A program made the translations under genes and the position numbers. The notes beneath the pieces were generated by a model. It searched no databases and had not been told where the DNA came from. It saw nothing but the letters and a program-made list of their open reading frames with translations. A stretch of 6,020 nucleotides of DNA, taken from positions 1-6,020 of the forward strand of contig JAUVWC010000097.1 of NCBI GenBank assembly GCA_030604325.1. The letters run 5' to 3'. This document shows positions 1 to 5,929 of this stretch, piece by piece (position 1 is the stretch's first letter; every line of letters starts with the position of its first letter). The DNA is from Candidatus Zixiibacteriota bacterium (lineage in GTDB: Bacteria; Blakebacterota; Blakebacteria; Blakebacterales; Blakebacteraceae).

Positions 1-747
1 GGACAGGAGCGGGAGGTTGGGATCAGGTCAGGCATGGTGGCCTACAAGGCGGTGGTGGAGTACGCGCAGCGGAATTCCGGGCAGGTTATGGACACCGTCA
101 GTCGCGCCCGATGGGAGACGGTGGAAATGGGCGACGGCGCTGCAGGTGATGTGACCGTTGAGCAGGTCTACGGTCCCGAGGATTTCTCTGTCACATACCA
201 GACCACTGTTGGTCCCCGGGAGAGCCGGGAGCTGATCACCGTCACCAGCGACAGCCTGATGAAGAAGCCGGTACCCACCAAACAGAGGCAGCGCCCCTAC
301 GCCTACCTTCGTCCCCGGCAGGCAGTGGCGGCCGTGGCTCTGCTGCGCCGGCATGGAATTACGATTGAGGTCCTGCAGGATACGTTGACCATTGAAGTGG
401 AGGCGTACAGGCTGAAGTCGGTGGAATATCTGAGCGAGCACGGCCACAACGCCGCGGTCAGAGTGGAAATCGATTCTGTGTTAACCCTCACCCAGCGCTT
501 CCCCCGGGGTACCTATGTGATCCCCACCGGCCAGGTGATGGGCCGGGTGGTGGCACATATGCTGGAGCCGGAGACCAACGACAACGTGGTCCGCTGGAAT
601 ACGATGGATGCATGGCTGCCGCTGGCGCCGCCGTCACGCCGATTTCGCGGCCGGCCCGGCGGCGAGCCACGGCAACCGCCGCCGCCCCTCATCCCCATCT
701 ACAAGGTGATGAAACCGACCCCCATGCCCACGAGGATTAAATATTAG
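1..747 (+). CDS. M14-type zinc carboxypeptidase-like protein, C-terminal part (5' truncated)
   Basis: The reading frame is open from the first base of the window, so the gene begins upstream; the visible part is 248 residues ending at a TAG. I recognise the C-terminal half of the large secreted M14 (zinc carboxypeptidase) proteins. After the end of the peptidase fold come PYAYL (visible residues 99-103) followed by a helix with LLRRHGI, then VEAYR (about 133-137), FPRGTYVIPTGQ (167-178), AHMLEPETNDNVVRWN (185-200) and a proline-rich tail ending in PIYKVMKPTPMPTR (232-245). The HxxE...H zinc ligands and the catalytic Glu would lie upstream, so activity cannot be judged. Family members usually hydrolyse peptides outside the cytoplasm; any signal peptide is also out of view. 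An internal ATG at base 34 should not be taken as the start, because the frame continues through it. The gene converges on the iron-sulfur cluster and is probably unrelated to it. I am fairly sure of the family and cannot name the substrate. Confidence 0.78.
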   Translation, partial: GQEREVGIRSGMVAYKAVVEYAQRNSGQVMDTVSRARWETVEMGDGAAGDVTVEQVYGPEDFSVTYQTTVGPRESRELITVTSDSLMKKPVPTKQRQRPYAYLRPRQAVAAVALLRRHGITIEVLQDTLTIEVEAYRLKSVEYLSEHGHNAAVRVEIDSVLTLTQRFPRGTYVIPTGQVMGRVVAHMLEPETNDNVVRWNTMDAWLPLAPPSRRFRGRPGGEPRQPPPPLIPIYKVMKPTPMPTRIKY

Positions 748-790
748 TGCCCCGAATCAGAAATCCGTCGGAATTCAGTCCACCCTCCAT

Positions 791-860
791 CCGCTCCGGC
801 CGCGTTGCCCCTCCTCGCAATAGCCCCACTATTCCTCGTCGGCGCGCCTTGCCGGAGCGG
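791..860. repeat. 10-bp perfect inverted repeat between convergent genes, possible bidirectional terminator
   Basis: CCGCTCCGGC at 791-800 is the exact reverse complement of GCCGGAGCGG at 851-860. The stem can be extended by CGCG (801-804) pairing with CGCG (843-846) if CCTT at 847-850 bulges out. Inside the loop, AATAG (819-823) and CTATT (829-833) could form a small second hairpin around CCCCA. The element lies between two genes that end towards each other, where a shared transcription end would be useful. There is no clear T-run on either side, so it is not a canonical intrinsic terminator. It could instead be a REP-like repeat or a chance GC-rich palindrome. Confidence 0.45.
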
Positions 861-925
861 CGCAGCGTGGACCTCGGTTCTGCAACGGACCTCTGACTCG
901 GGACACTAACAGCACTTTGGCCCGG

Positions 926-3133
926 CTAATGCCAGTACAAGACACTAAAGATACTTGAGTAGCTGTCGGTCCAGACGCGGTCGTGCGGCGAACCCTCCAG
1001 AGGTTGCCAGCGCGGGTCCTCGGCCAGCTTCCCCAAATGCGCCCGTGTGCGGGCCATGACAACCCATGTGGAGGGGCGCTTGCCAAGCGCCATTTCTAAC
1101 GCTGACACAACGGCATCATTCTGCACCAGGCACACCAAGCCGGCGTCCTGGCCAAGATTGCCCAGCACAGGTGCAAGATCCAGATACTGGCTGGAGATAT
1201 GGAACATCAGCAGTCCATCGCCGGGCACCCTGTCCATATAGAGCTCGAGGGCCTCTCGTGTGATTAAGTGAATCGGAACGGAGTCCGAGTTGTAGGCATC
1301 GAGAACCAGAAGATCAAACTGCCGGCTTGATTCCGCGGCAAGAGATAGGCGGGCATCACCGAGAACAAACTCGATGCCGGGGCCGCAATCCCTCAGGTAG
1401 GTGAAGTATCGCGGATCGCTGGCAATCCGTACCACAGTCGGATCAATCTCATAGAAAGTCCACTGCTGGCCCGGCTTTGTGTAGGAGGCAATCGATCCAC
1501 TGCCAAGGCCAACCGCAGCCACTCTCCAGTCTGCGTCTTCGCTGCTGAAGGCCGCAAATAGCTGACCCAGAGGACCGGTGCGATGGTAATAGCTCAGTGG
1601 CTCACAGCGCCGAGATGCTTCCAGGCTTTGCTGACCGTGCAGCGTACGGCCGTGCAACAGGATGTGGTAGCTTCCTTCGGGATCAAGCAGGACGCGGTGC
1701 ACACCAAAAAAACTGCGCTCAGTGAGCAGCGCCCGGCCCTCTCCCCCTGGTAGAAGCCCATGGACCAGCAATAGAGCCCCAAGACCCAGGCCGAAACGGA
1801 GGGGACGTCCGGCTAAGCTGTAGCAGAGCACTAGCGGAAGTCCGAACGCTATGGCCACGCTGGACAGACCGGTGCCGAATTGGAGCACCCGGGTGCCCAA
1901 GACCATACCGGCTGCCAATATTCCGAGTCCCGCTGGCAACAGCATATCGGCCCACCGGAGTTGTGACACTTCACCACGCACAGCCCACGCCATGAATATC
2001 GCACTTAGCACTACGACCAGGGGATACTCCACCAGGGTAGGGAACAGTAGCGGCGCCAGCAGCGCATTGAACCCTCCCCCCATAACGCCGCCGAGGGATA
2101 CCAGCAGGTAGAATTCAGTGAGGTGGGCGGGTGCAGGGCGGTCGTTGGCGATCGCACCATGGCAGACCATGGCGATGACGAAAAAGGCTATCAAATGTAA
2201 CAAAACCAGCAGCCAGACCGGTTGTATGGAGTGAAGAATAATGACCATCACCAGGGGAAGCACAAGGATGGGAAAGGCACGAACCATGATCCGGTGAGGT
2301 ATCAGGCGCTTCCGGGTAAATACCAGGATCAGAGTCAGAAGATATACAGCCAGGGGGATTACCCAAAGCAGGGGAACCGGTGCGATATTCGTGGAGAGGT
2401 AGGTTGTGACGCTCAACATCAAACTCGAGGGCGCAAATGCCCAGAGGACCCATCGAAGGCGGCGCCCGGTGGTCAAGGGTTCCGAATTGGCCGGAGTGAG
2501 TTCCCTGCTCGGTGCTGGGTGACTGTCTGTTGGCCCCGCTCTCGGGAACTTCAGCACCGTCACTGCACAGGCCAGGATCAGCACGATAAGCAGCCCGTAT
2601 CCCGCCGCCCATATCCAGCTCTGATCTGCCAAAGGGAAATAAGGTTCCACCAGCAGGGGATAGGCCAGAAGACCGAGCATGCTGCCGCCGTTGCTGGCTG
2701 CATAGAGGAAATACGGATCTTCCGCTTTGCGGTGGCGCGTTCTGGCGAACCACTCCTGCATCATCGGGCTGATAGTGGAGACGACAAAGAAAGGTGGCCC
2801 GACGCTGATGAGTAGAACCAGCAGGAGCCAGGGACCCGGATTATGTGCCGTGGGAGGACTCCAGCCGCTCGGAATTTTAATGGGCAGGACGATCAGAGGC
2901 AGGAGAACCAGCAAACACTGTATAAGGGCTCGGGGACGAATACTGAGCCGTCGCGCTGAAACGTGCGCATACAGATAGCCCAGCAGCAAGCTCCCCTGGC
3001 AGAAAACCACCACTGTGTTCCAGACCGCCGGTGAACCACCCAGGAGGGGAAGGACCATCTTACCAAACATCGGTTGGACCAGAAACATCAGGAAAGCGCT
3101 TACAAACAATGTTGTGGCGTAGATGGCTAGCAT
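926..3133 (-). CDS. Fused polytopic membrane / spermidine synthase-like protein
   Basis: A 735-residue protein. The first 460 residues or so are very hydrophobic, with roughly 14 possible membrane helices (for example near 1-20, 36-57, 100-120, 142-165, 172-196, 252-272, 283-327, 340-365 and 396-462). A hydrophilic linker at about 197-227 splits them. The C-terminal part (about 475-735) matches the spermidine-synthase-like Rossmann fold: LLHGRTLHGQQ at 492-502, YYHRTGPLG at 515-523, glycine-rich VGLGSGSIASY at 541-551, the acidic EIDP at 562-565, GDAR at 592-595, LDAYNSDSVPIHLIT at 611-625 and WTDSYSSIFSVL at 721-732. This order is typical of proteins annotated as fused MFS/spermidine synthase. 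True spermidine synthases use a DxxDP-type catalytic loop, which is replaced here by DAYNSDSVP, so polyamine synthesis is not assured; a nucleoside-binding transferase is equally possible. The ATG is preceded by GAGG (complement of 3145-3148) at 11 nt spacing. It begins 14 nt after the ferredoxin gene and is the last gene of the cluster. Confidence 0.9.
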   Translation of the reverse strand: MLAIYATTLFVSAFLMFLVQPMFGKMVLPLLGGSPAVWNTVVVFCQGSLLLGYLYAHVSARRLSIRPRALIQCLLVLLPLIVLPIKIPSGWSPPTAHNPGPWLLLVLLISVGPPFFVVSTISPMMQEWFARTRHRKAEDPYFLYAASNGGSMLGLLAYPLLVEPYFPLADQSWIWAAGYGLLIVLILACAVTVLKFPRAGPTDSHPAPSRELTPANSEPLTTGRRLRWVLWAFAPSSLMLSVTTYLSTNIAPVPLLWVIPLAVYLLTLILVFTRKRLIPHRIMVRAFPILVLPLVMVIILHSIQPVWLLVLLHLIAFFVIAMVCHGAIANDRPAPAHLTEFYLLVSLGGVMGGGFNALLAPLLFPTLVEYPLVVVLSAIFMAWAVRGEVSQLRWADMLLPAGLGILAAGMVLGTRVLQFGTGLSSVAIAFGLPLVLCYSLAGRPLRFGLGLGALLLVHGLLPGGEGRALLTERSFFGVHRVLLDPEGSYHILLHGRTLHGQQSLEASRRCEPLSYYHRTGPLGQLFAAFSSEDADWRVAAVGLGSGSIASYTKPGQQWTFYEIDPTVVRIASDPRYFTYLRDCGPGIEFVLGDARLSLAAESSRQFDLLVLDAYNSDSVPIHLITREALELYMDRVPGDGLLMFHISSQYLDLAPVLGNLGQDAGLVCLVQNDAVVSALEMALGKRPSTWVVMARTRAHLGKLAEDPRWQPLEGSPHDRVWTDSYSSIFSVLYWH

Positions 3134-3147
3134 AACTTTAACGGCCT

Positions 3148-3846
3148 CTACCCATAGGGGGAGGAGGATAGCAGGAACTGATTATCGGGGTTTCTCGTCT
3201 CACCTCCGCTGGTCACGATGATCGCCGCAGAGTCGTTGACCGGGCATTTGGTTTCGCAGATGCCGCAGCCGATACACAGCTCCGGATCAACGTGGGGTTG
3301 TTTCAGCACCTTCTCGTTTCCATCACGGTCGCGGACGGTGACTTCCTCGAACCAGATCGCCTTGGTGGGAGTCGGGCAGTGCTCTTCGCAGACGATACAC
3401 TCGGTATCGAACACGAACGGTAGGCAGCGCGAGCGGTCCACATAAGCGGTGCCGATATGGACCTGTTGTTTCTCTTCCACCGACAGTTCTTCGATCGCCC
3501 CCGTGGGGCAGACCTGGCCGCAGAGGGTGCAGTTGTACTCGCAGTAGCCGACGGCGAAGATAAGTAACGGCGACCAGATGCCCGCCAGGCCGGCCTGGTG
3601 CGTGGTGGGATGGATGGCGTTGGTCGGGCAGACCTTCATGCATTCGCCGCACCGTACGCACTTGGTGAGGAAGTCCTTCTCAGCCAGAGAGCCGGGCGGC
3701 CGGATAAGGGCGGGGTTGTAGGTCTTCTCCTGCACAAGGGGTGAGACCTTCAGCAGAAGTGTAGTCGCCGCACCCGAGCCGGCCGCGGCCAGAAAGGATC
3801 GCCGACTAAGGCCGGTTTCAGATCTAGCTCTGGGTTTCTTAGCCAT
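3148..3846 (-). CDS. Tat-exported four-cluster ferredoxin, NapG/MauM-like
   Basis: A 232-residue iron-sulfur protein. The N-terminus has a twin-arginine motif, LSRRSFLAA (13-21), followed by a short hydrophobic stretch to about residue 35, so it should be exported folded and may stay membrane-anchored as NapG does. Sixteen cysteines form four [4Fe-4S] sets: 63, 66, 69, 73 (CX2CX2CX3CP); 102, 106, 109, 113 (CX3CX2CX3CP); 141, 150, 153, 157 (CX8CX2CX3CP); and 191, 194, 197, 201 (CX2CX2CX3CP). This layout is that of the NapG/MauM family, periplasmic electron carriers that take electrons from a NapH-like quinol dehydrogenase. The start overlaps the end of the NapH-like gene by 8 nt (ATGGCTAA), which implies translational coupling and a shared complex. 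No nitrate reductase (NapA) or methylamine dehydrogenase gene is nearby, so the terminal acceptor is unknown and I do not assign napG. Confidence 0.92.
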   Translation of the reverse strand: MAKKPRARSETGLSRRSFLAAAGSGAATTLLLKVSPLVQEKTYNPALIRPPGSLAEKDFLTKCVRCGECMKVCPTNAIHPTTHQAGLAGIWSPLLIFAVGYCEYNCTLCGQVCPTGAIEELSVEEKQQVHIGTAYVDRSRCLPFVFDTECIVCEEHCPTPTKAIWFEEVTVRDRDGNEKVLKQPHVDPELCIGCGICETKCPVNDSAAIIVTSGGETRNPDNQFLLSSSPYG

Positions 3847-4825
3847 TGTCTACCGCCGCTACTTTCTTCCCCCTGCGCGGAGGCCGGGGTGGAACGATCT
3901 GCCACGTCTTACCGAGCCATCTCCAGTGGAAACTTATCGCGCCCTCGGGGCACTGCTCACGACAGTTGAAGCAGGTAAAACATTCCTGCTTCTTCCATCG
4001 GTCCGCAAGATGCGGGTCGCATGCCCCGTGACAGTAAGGGACGCACAGGTTGCAGTTGGTGCAGATCTCGGGATTGTTGTGCACTTCCAGGCGCGAGGTT
4101 TTGGCACATGTCCCCAGAAGAGCACCCAGCGGGCAGATATAGCGGCACCAGAACCGGAAACGGACCAGAGCAAGTACCACGAGCAGGACAAACACCAGAC
4201 CGATCAGCACACCGCCTTCATACGCAACGGGCTCGATGGGCAGTACGTAGGCCCTCAGGAACGAGTAGATCGGTTCTGTAATCAGCGTCACGCGGAGCGG
4301 ACCTATCCCCGGATCAGCCAGATACAACCAGGTGAAGAGCTGGTCGGCGCCCCAGGCGAAGGCGGGGTAGATACTGGTGGCCATTGTCCGGTAGAAGAGA
4401 GGTATCGGATCGAAGATGCCGGTAATGTGGAGACCGGTGAGAGCCGCCACCAGCAGGCCCACGAGCAGCAGGTACTTGCTCTTCTGCCAGCGGTCCCATT
4501 TGCCCTTCCTGATCTTCTCCGCCAGCGTTCCTCCACGCATAGCGCTCACGGCGTTGAACACGGTTCCCAGCGGGCATACCCAGCTGCAGAAGAACCGGCC
4601 GAGGAGGAGCGTCAGGCCGACCACGATCAGCGCCAGTAGCATCCCCGGCAATATCGAATGGGAGGCGAGGAGAGTGGAGACCAGTACGAGCGGATCGATG
4701 TCCATGAAGAACTTCGCCAGCGGTCCCGTATCGTTTTCTCCGACCAGCGTGGTCCTCAGAAAAATGATGATGAACAGACAGAGAAAGAGGATCTGCGACG
4801 CGCGGCGAAGGTTAACTATACTCAT
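3839..4825 (-). CDS. NapH/MauN-like membrane iron-sulfur protein (putative quinol dehydrogenase)
   Basis: A 328-residue integral membrane protein with about four to five hydrophobic segments (near 11-27, 47-78, 117-136, possibly 155-170, and 203-224). It has the two CX3CP motifs typical of the NapH/MauN/YccM group: CSWVCP (80-85) and CRYICP (227-232), each at the end of a membrane helix. A C-terminal double ferredoxin domain follows. Its first set is C255, C258, C261, C265 with an extra C269, and its second is C282, C285, C288, C292 followed by Pro. Relatives oxidise menaquinol and pass electrons outward to a NapG-like ferredoxin, which is encoded immediately downstream here. The ATG is the earliest possible start: the codon two positions upstream in frame is TGA (4829-4831). 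Only a weak TGAG ribosome-binding element precedes it. A basic tail, PPRPPRRGKK (312-321), fits a cytoplasmic C-terminus. Confidence 0.9.
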   Translation of the reverse strand: MSIVNLRRASQILFLCLFIIIFLRTTLVGENDTGPLAKFFMDIDPLVLVSTLLASHSILPGMLLALIVVGLTLLLGRFFCSWVCPLGTVFNAVSAMRGGTLAEKIRKGKWDRWQKSKYLLLVGLLVAALTGLHITGIFDPIPLFYRTMATSIYPAFAWGADQLFTWLYLADPGIGPLRVTLITEPIYSFLRAYVLPIEPVAYEGGVLIGLVFVLLVVLALVRFRFWCRYICPLGALLGTCAKTSRLEVHNNPEICTNCNLCVPYCHGACDPHLADRWKKQECFTCFNCREQCPEGAISFHWRWLGKTWQIVPPRPPRRGKKVAAVDNG

Positions 4826-4884
4826 TACTCAGCAATCATACGCAGGGGCTGCGGCAGTTTCCATGGCTGGCGTTCGTTATCTGT
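4826..4884 (-). other. 59-nt spacer between the DUF362 and NapH-like genes
   Basis: This is the only sizeable gap inside the operon. It holds a possible 11-codon frame starting at base 4864 and ending in TGA at 4829-4831, three bases before the NapH-like ATG. No ribosome-binding site is visible for it, and it is most likely chance. A minimal GCAG-CCC-CTGC stem is also present. I see no convincing promoter or terminator. Confidence 0.5.
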
Positions 4885-5814
4885 CTACGAAATGCTCAAC
4901 CGGACCGGATCGAGGCTTTCGAAGTCGATGGTCCCCAGGCCGATGCTGGCGGCCGCTCTCGTCGTACTCAGGTGGTCCGGGTTCATGCCGAAGAGTGTGG
5001 TGCCGTAGGCGTTGATGGCCACGGTATCGACGCCGGCGACCAGGATGTCCCGGCGTTCCACATCCTGCAGGCTCCCTCCCGTAGGCCCGTTCGCTTTCAG
5101 GATGCGGATCGCGTCGAGCACGACCAGATCTGAAGGTACGAATTTCGCGACATCGGCCATCGCCGGTCCAAGATTCTGGTGGAGGCGGTTGCGCGGATCG
5201 CCGAGAACCCCCATGAGGTTCTTGATGGTCAGCGTCAGAGAGGTCAGGCTATGGTGCTTGGCGATAGGAACGTTGATCCTCTTGTCACACTCGATGTAGT
5301 CGACGTAGGTGGGCCACGATTTCAGGTTCTCGCCCCCGATATCGACATCCCTGAACTTCCGCCTGTCCATAAAGAAGACCTCGGCTCCCTCCTCTTCGGC
5401 CGCCTTCTGGATCCTGCTGCTGCGAAAGGTTCGCCGCTGGTCGTTGCACGGGAGGTCGGACACCCGGACCTTTCTGGCACCGGATTCGAAGCAAAGCCTG
5501 ACCAGAGTCGCAACGACGTCGGGATTGGTATTGGCTGCCTGAGCGGGCAGCCTGTCCCAGCCGATATTCGGTTTGATAAAGACTACATCCCCCCGGGAGA
5601 TGAAACGACCCATTCCCCCTAGTGATTTGATTGCCTCCTCGGTGAGACGCTGGGCTTCATACCCCACGGCCTCGGCATCTTCCTGCGGGTCGTTCCAGGA
5701 GATAATGGCCATTTTCGGCGGCTGCAGGTCGAGAACACCGGGAGTGAATCCCACCGCTGCAGCACCCTTGGCCGATTTCTCCATGAATTCTCGTCTGGTC
5801 AACCTGCGCAGCAT
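4885..5814 (-). CDS. Tat-exported DUF362 family protein
   Basis: A 309-residue protein with a twin-arginine signal at the very N-terminus, LTRREFMEK (5-13), followed by a short weakly hydrophobic stretch (GAAAVGF). The remainder matches DUF362: VVFIKPNIGWD (77-87), TNPDVVATLVRLCFESGA (96-113), INVPIAKHHSLTSLTLTIKN (180-199), MGVLGDPR (201-208), VLDAIRILKANGPTGG (232-247) and GVDTVAINAYG (261-271). DUF362 has no firmly established reaction. Many members carry C-terminal ferredoxin motifs, but this one does not: its only cysteines are C108, C123 and C176. Iron-sulfur carriers are instead encoded by the next two genes. A strong AGGAGG lies 5 nt before the ATG, which fixes the start. It is the first gene of the inferred operon. 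Whether it is the terminal enzyme, a metal- or cluster-binding subunit or a maturation factor cannot be decided from sequence. Confidence 0.9.
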   Translation of the reverse strand: MLRRLTRREFMEKSAKGAAAVGFTPGVLDLQPPKMAIISWNDPQEDAEAVGYEAQRLTEEAIKSLGGMGRFISRGDVVFIKPNIGWDRLPAQAANTNPDVVATLVRLCFESGARKVRVSDLPCNDQRRTFRSSRIQKAAEEEGAEVFFMDRRKFRDVDIGGENLKSWPTYVDYIECDKRINVPIAKHHSLTSLTLTIKNLMGVLGDPRNRLHQNLGPAMADVAKFVPSDLVVLDAIRILKANGPTGGSLQDVERRDILVAGVDTVAINAYGTTLFGMNPDHLSTTRAAASIGLGTIDFESLDPVRLSIS

Positions 5815-5819
5815 GCTCT

Positions 5820-5825
5820 CCTCCT
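5820..5825 (-). promoter_or_regulatory. Strong Shine-Dalgarno site for the DUF362 gene
   Basis: The minus strand reads AGGAGG followed by five bases (AGAGC) and then the ATG at 5814. It is the best ribosome-binding site in the window and decides the start codon, keeping the twin-arginine motif within the first ten residues. Confidence 0.85.
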
Positions 5826-5829
5826 CTGT

Positions 5830-5849
5830 CGAAGCACCCTTCTCCTTCG
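5830..5849 (-). other. Small hairpin in the leader, just upstream of the Shine-Dalgarno site
   Basis: CGAAG (5830-5834) and CTTCG (5845-5849) form a 5-bp stem with a 10-nt loop in the leader of the DUF362 mRNA, ending 4 nt before AGGAGG. It is short and could be chance; no riboswitch family is recognised. Confidence 0.25.
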
Positions 5850-5873
5850 GAAAACCCGTTGGTAGTACTTATA

Positions 5874-5903
5874 ATATTCAAGGGAACAATCAAAGATATT
5901 CAA
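5874..5903 (-). repeat. Direct repeat TTGAATAT, two copies 22 bp apart
   Basis: The minus strand carries TTGAATAT at 5896-5903 and again at 5874-5881. The start-to-start distance is 22 bp, about two helical turns, and both copies sit in the AT-rich promoter region. They could be paired operator half-sites for a regulator, but two short AT-rich copies can also arise by chance. Confidence 0.35.
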
Positions 5904-5921
5904 TGTAATCGCCAAAACAAA
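5891..5921 (-). promoter_or_regulatory. Candidate promoter of the iron-sulfur operon, Bacteroidota-like -33/-7
   Basis: On the minus strand TTTG (complement of 5918-5921) is followed by exactly 19 bases and then TATCTTTG (complement of 5891-5898). This fits the TTTG / TAnnTTTG promoter pattern known from Bacteroidota. The site lies in a clearly AT-rich stretch (about 5865-5925) of an otherwise GC-rich window and would give a leader of roughly 70 nt before the DUF362 ATG. A sigma-70 reading is poorer: TATTAT and TATAAG are present near 5870-5877, but no -35 box has good spacing. Confidence 0.4.
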
Positions 5922-5929
5922 GGTAGGCA

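Noticed and set aside
28..447. Minus-strand frame of 139 codons opposite the peptidase fragment
   Set aside because: The plus-strand frame shows the conserved M14 C-terminal motifs; the antisense product has none.
2115..2753. Minus-strand frame of 212 codons inside the spermidine-synthase-like gene
   Set aside because: Overlaps the membrane domain in another frame, with shadow-like composition (rich in Pro, Ser, Arg and His) and no start signal. No frameshift is needed, because the main frame runs intact for 735 codons.
2222..2815. Plus-strand open frame of 197 codons opposite the spermidine-synthase-like gene
   Set aside because: Low-complexity, charged composition with no recognisable motif. 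It lies wholly antisense to a gene with clear membrane segments and is a by-product of GC-rich codon use.
4010..4070. Cys-His pair in VPYCHGAC of the NapH-like protein as a cytochrome c haem site
   Set aside because: The spacing is CX3CH rather than CXXCH, and the cysteines fit a [4Fe-4S] set. No haem-binding CXXCH occurs in any of the four cluster proteins.
3926..4639. Plus-strand open frame of 237 codons opposite the NapH-like gene
   Set aside because: Antisense to conserved cysteine motifs; its translation shows no domain and no ribosome-binding site precedes it.
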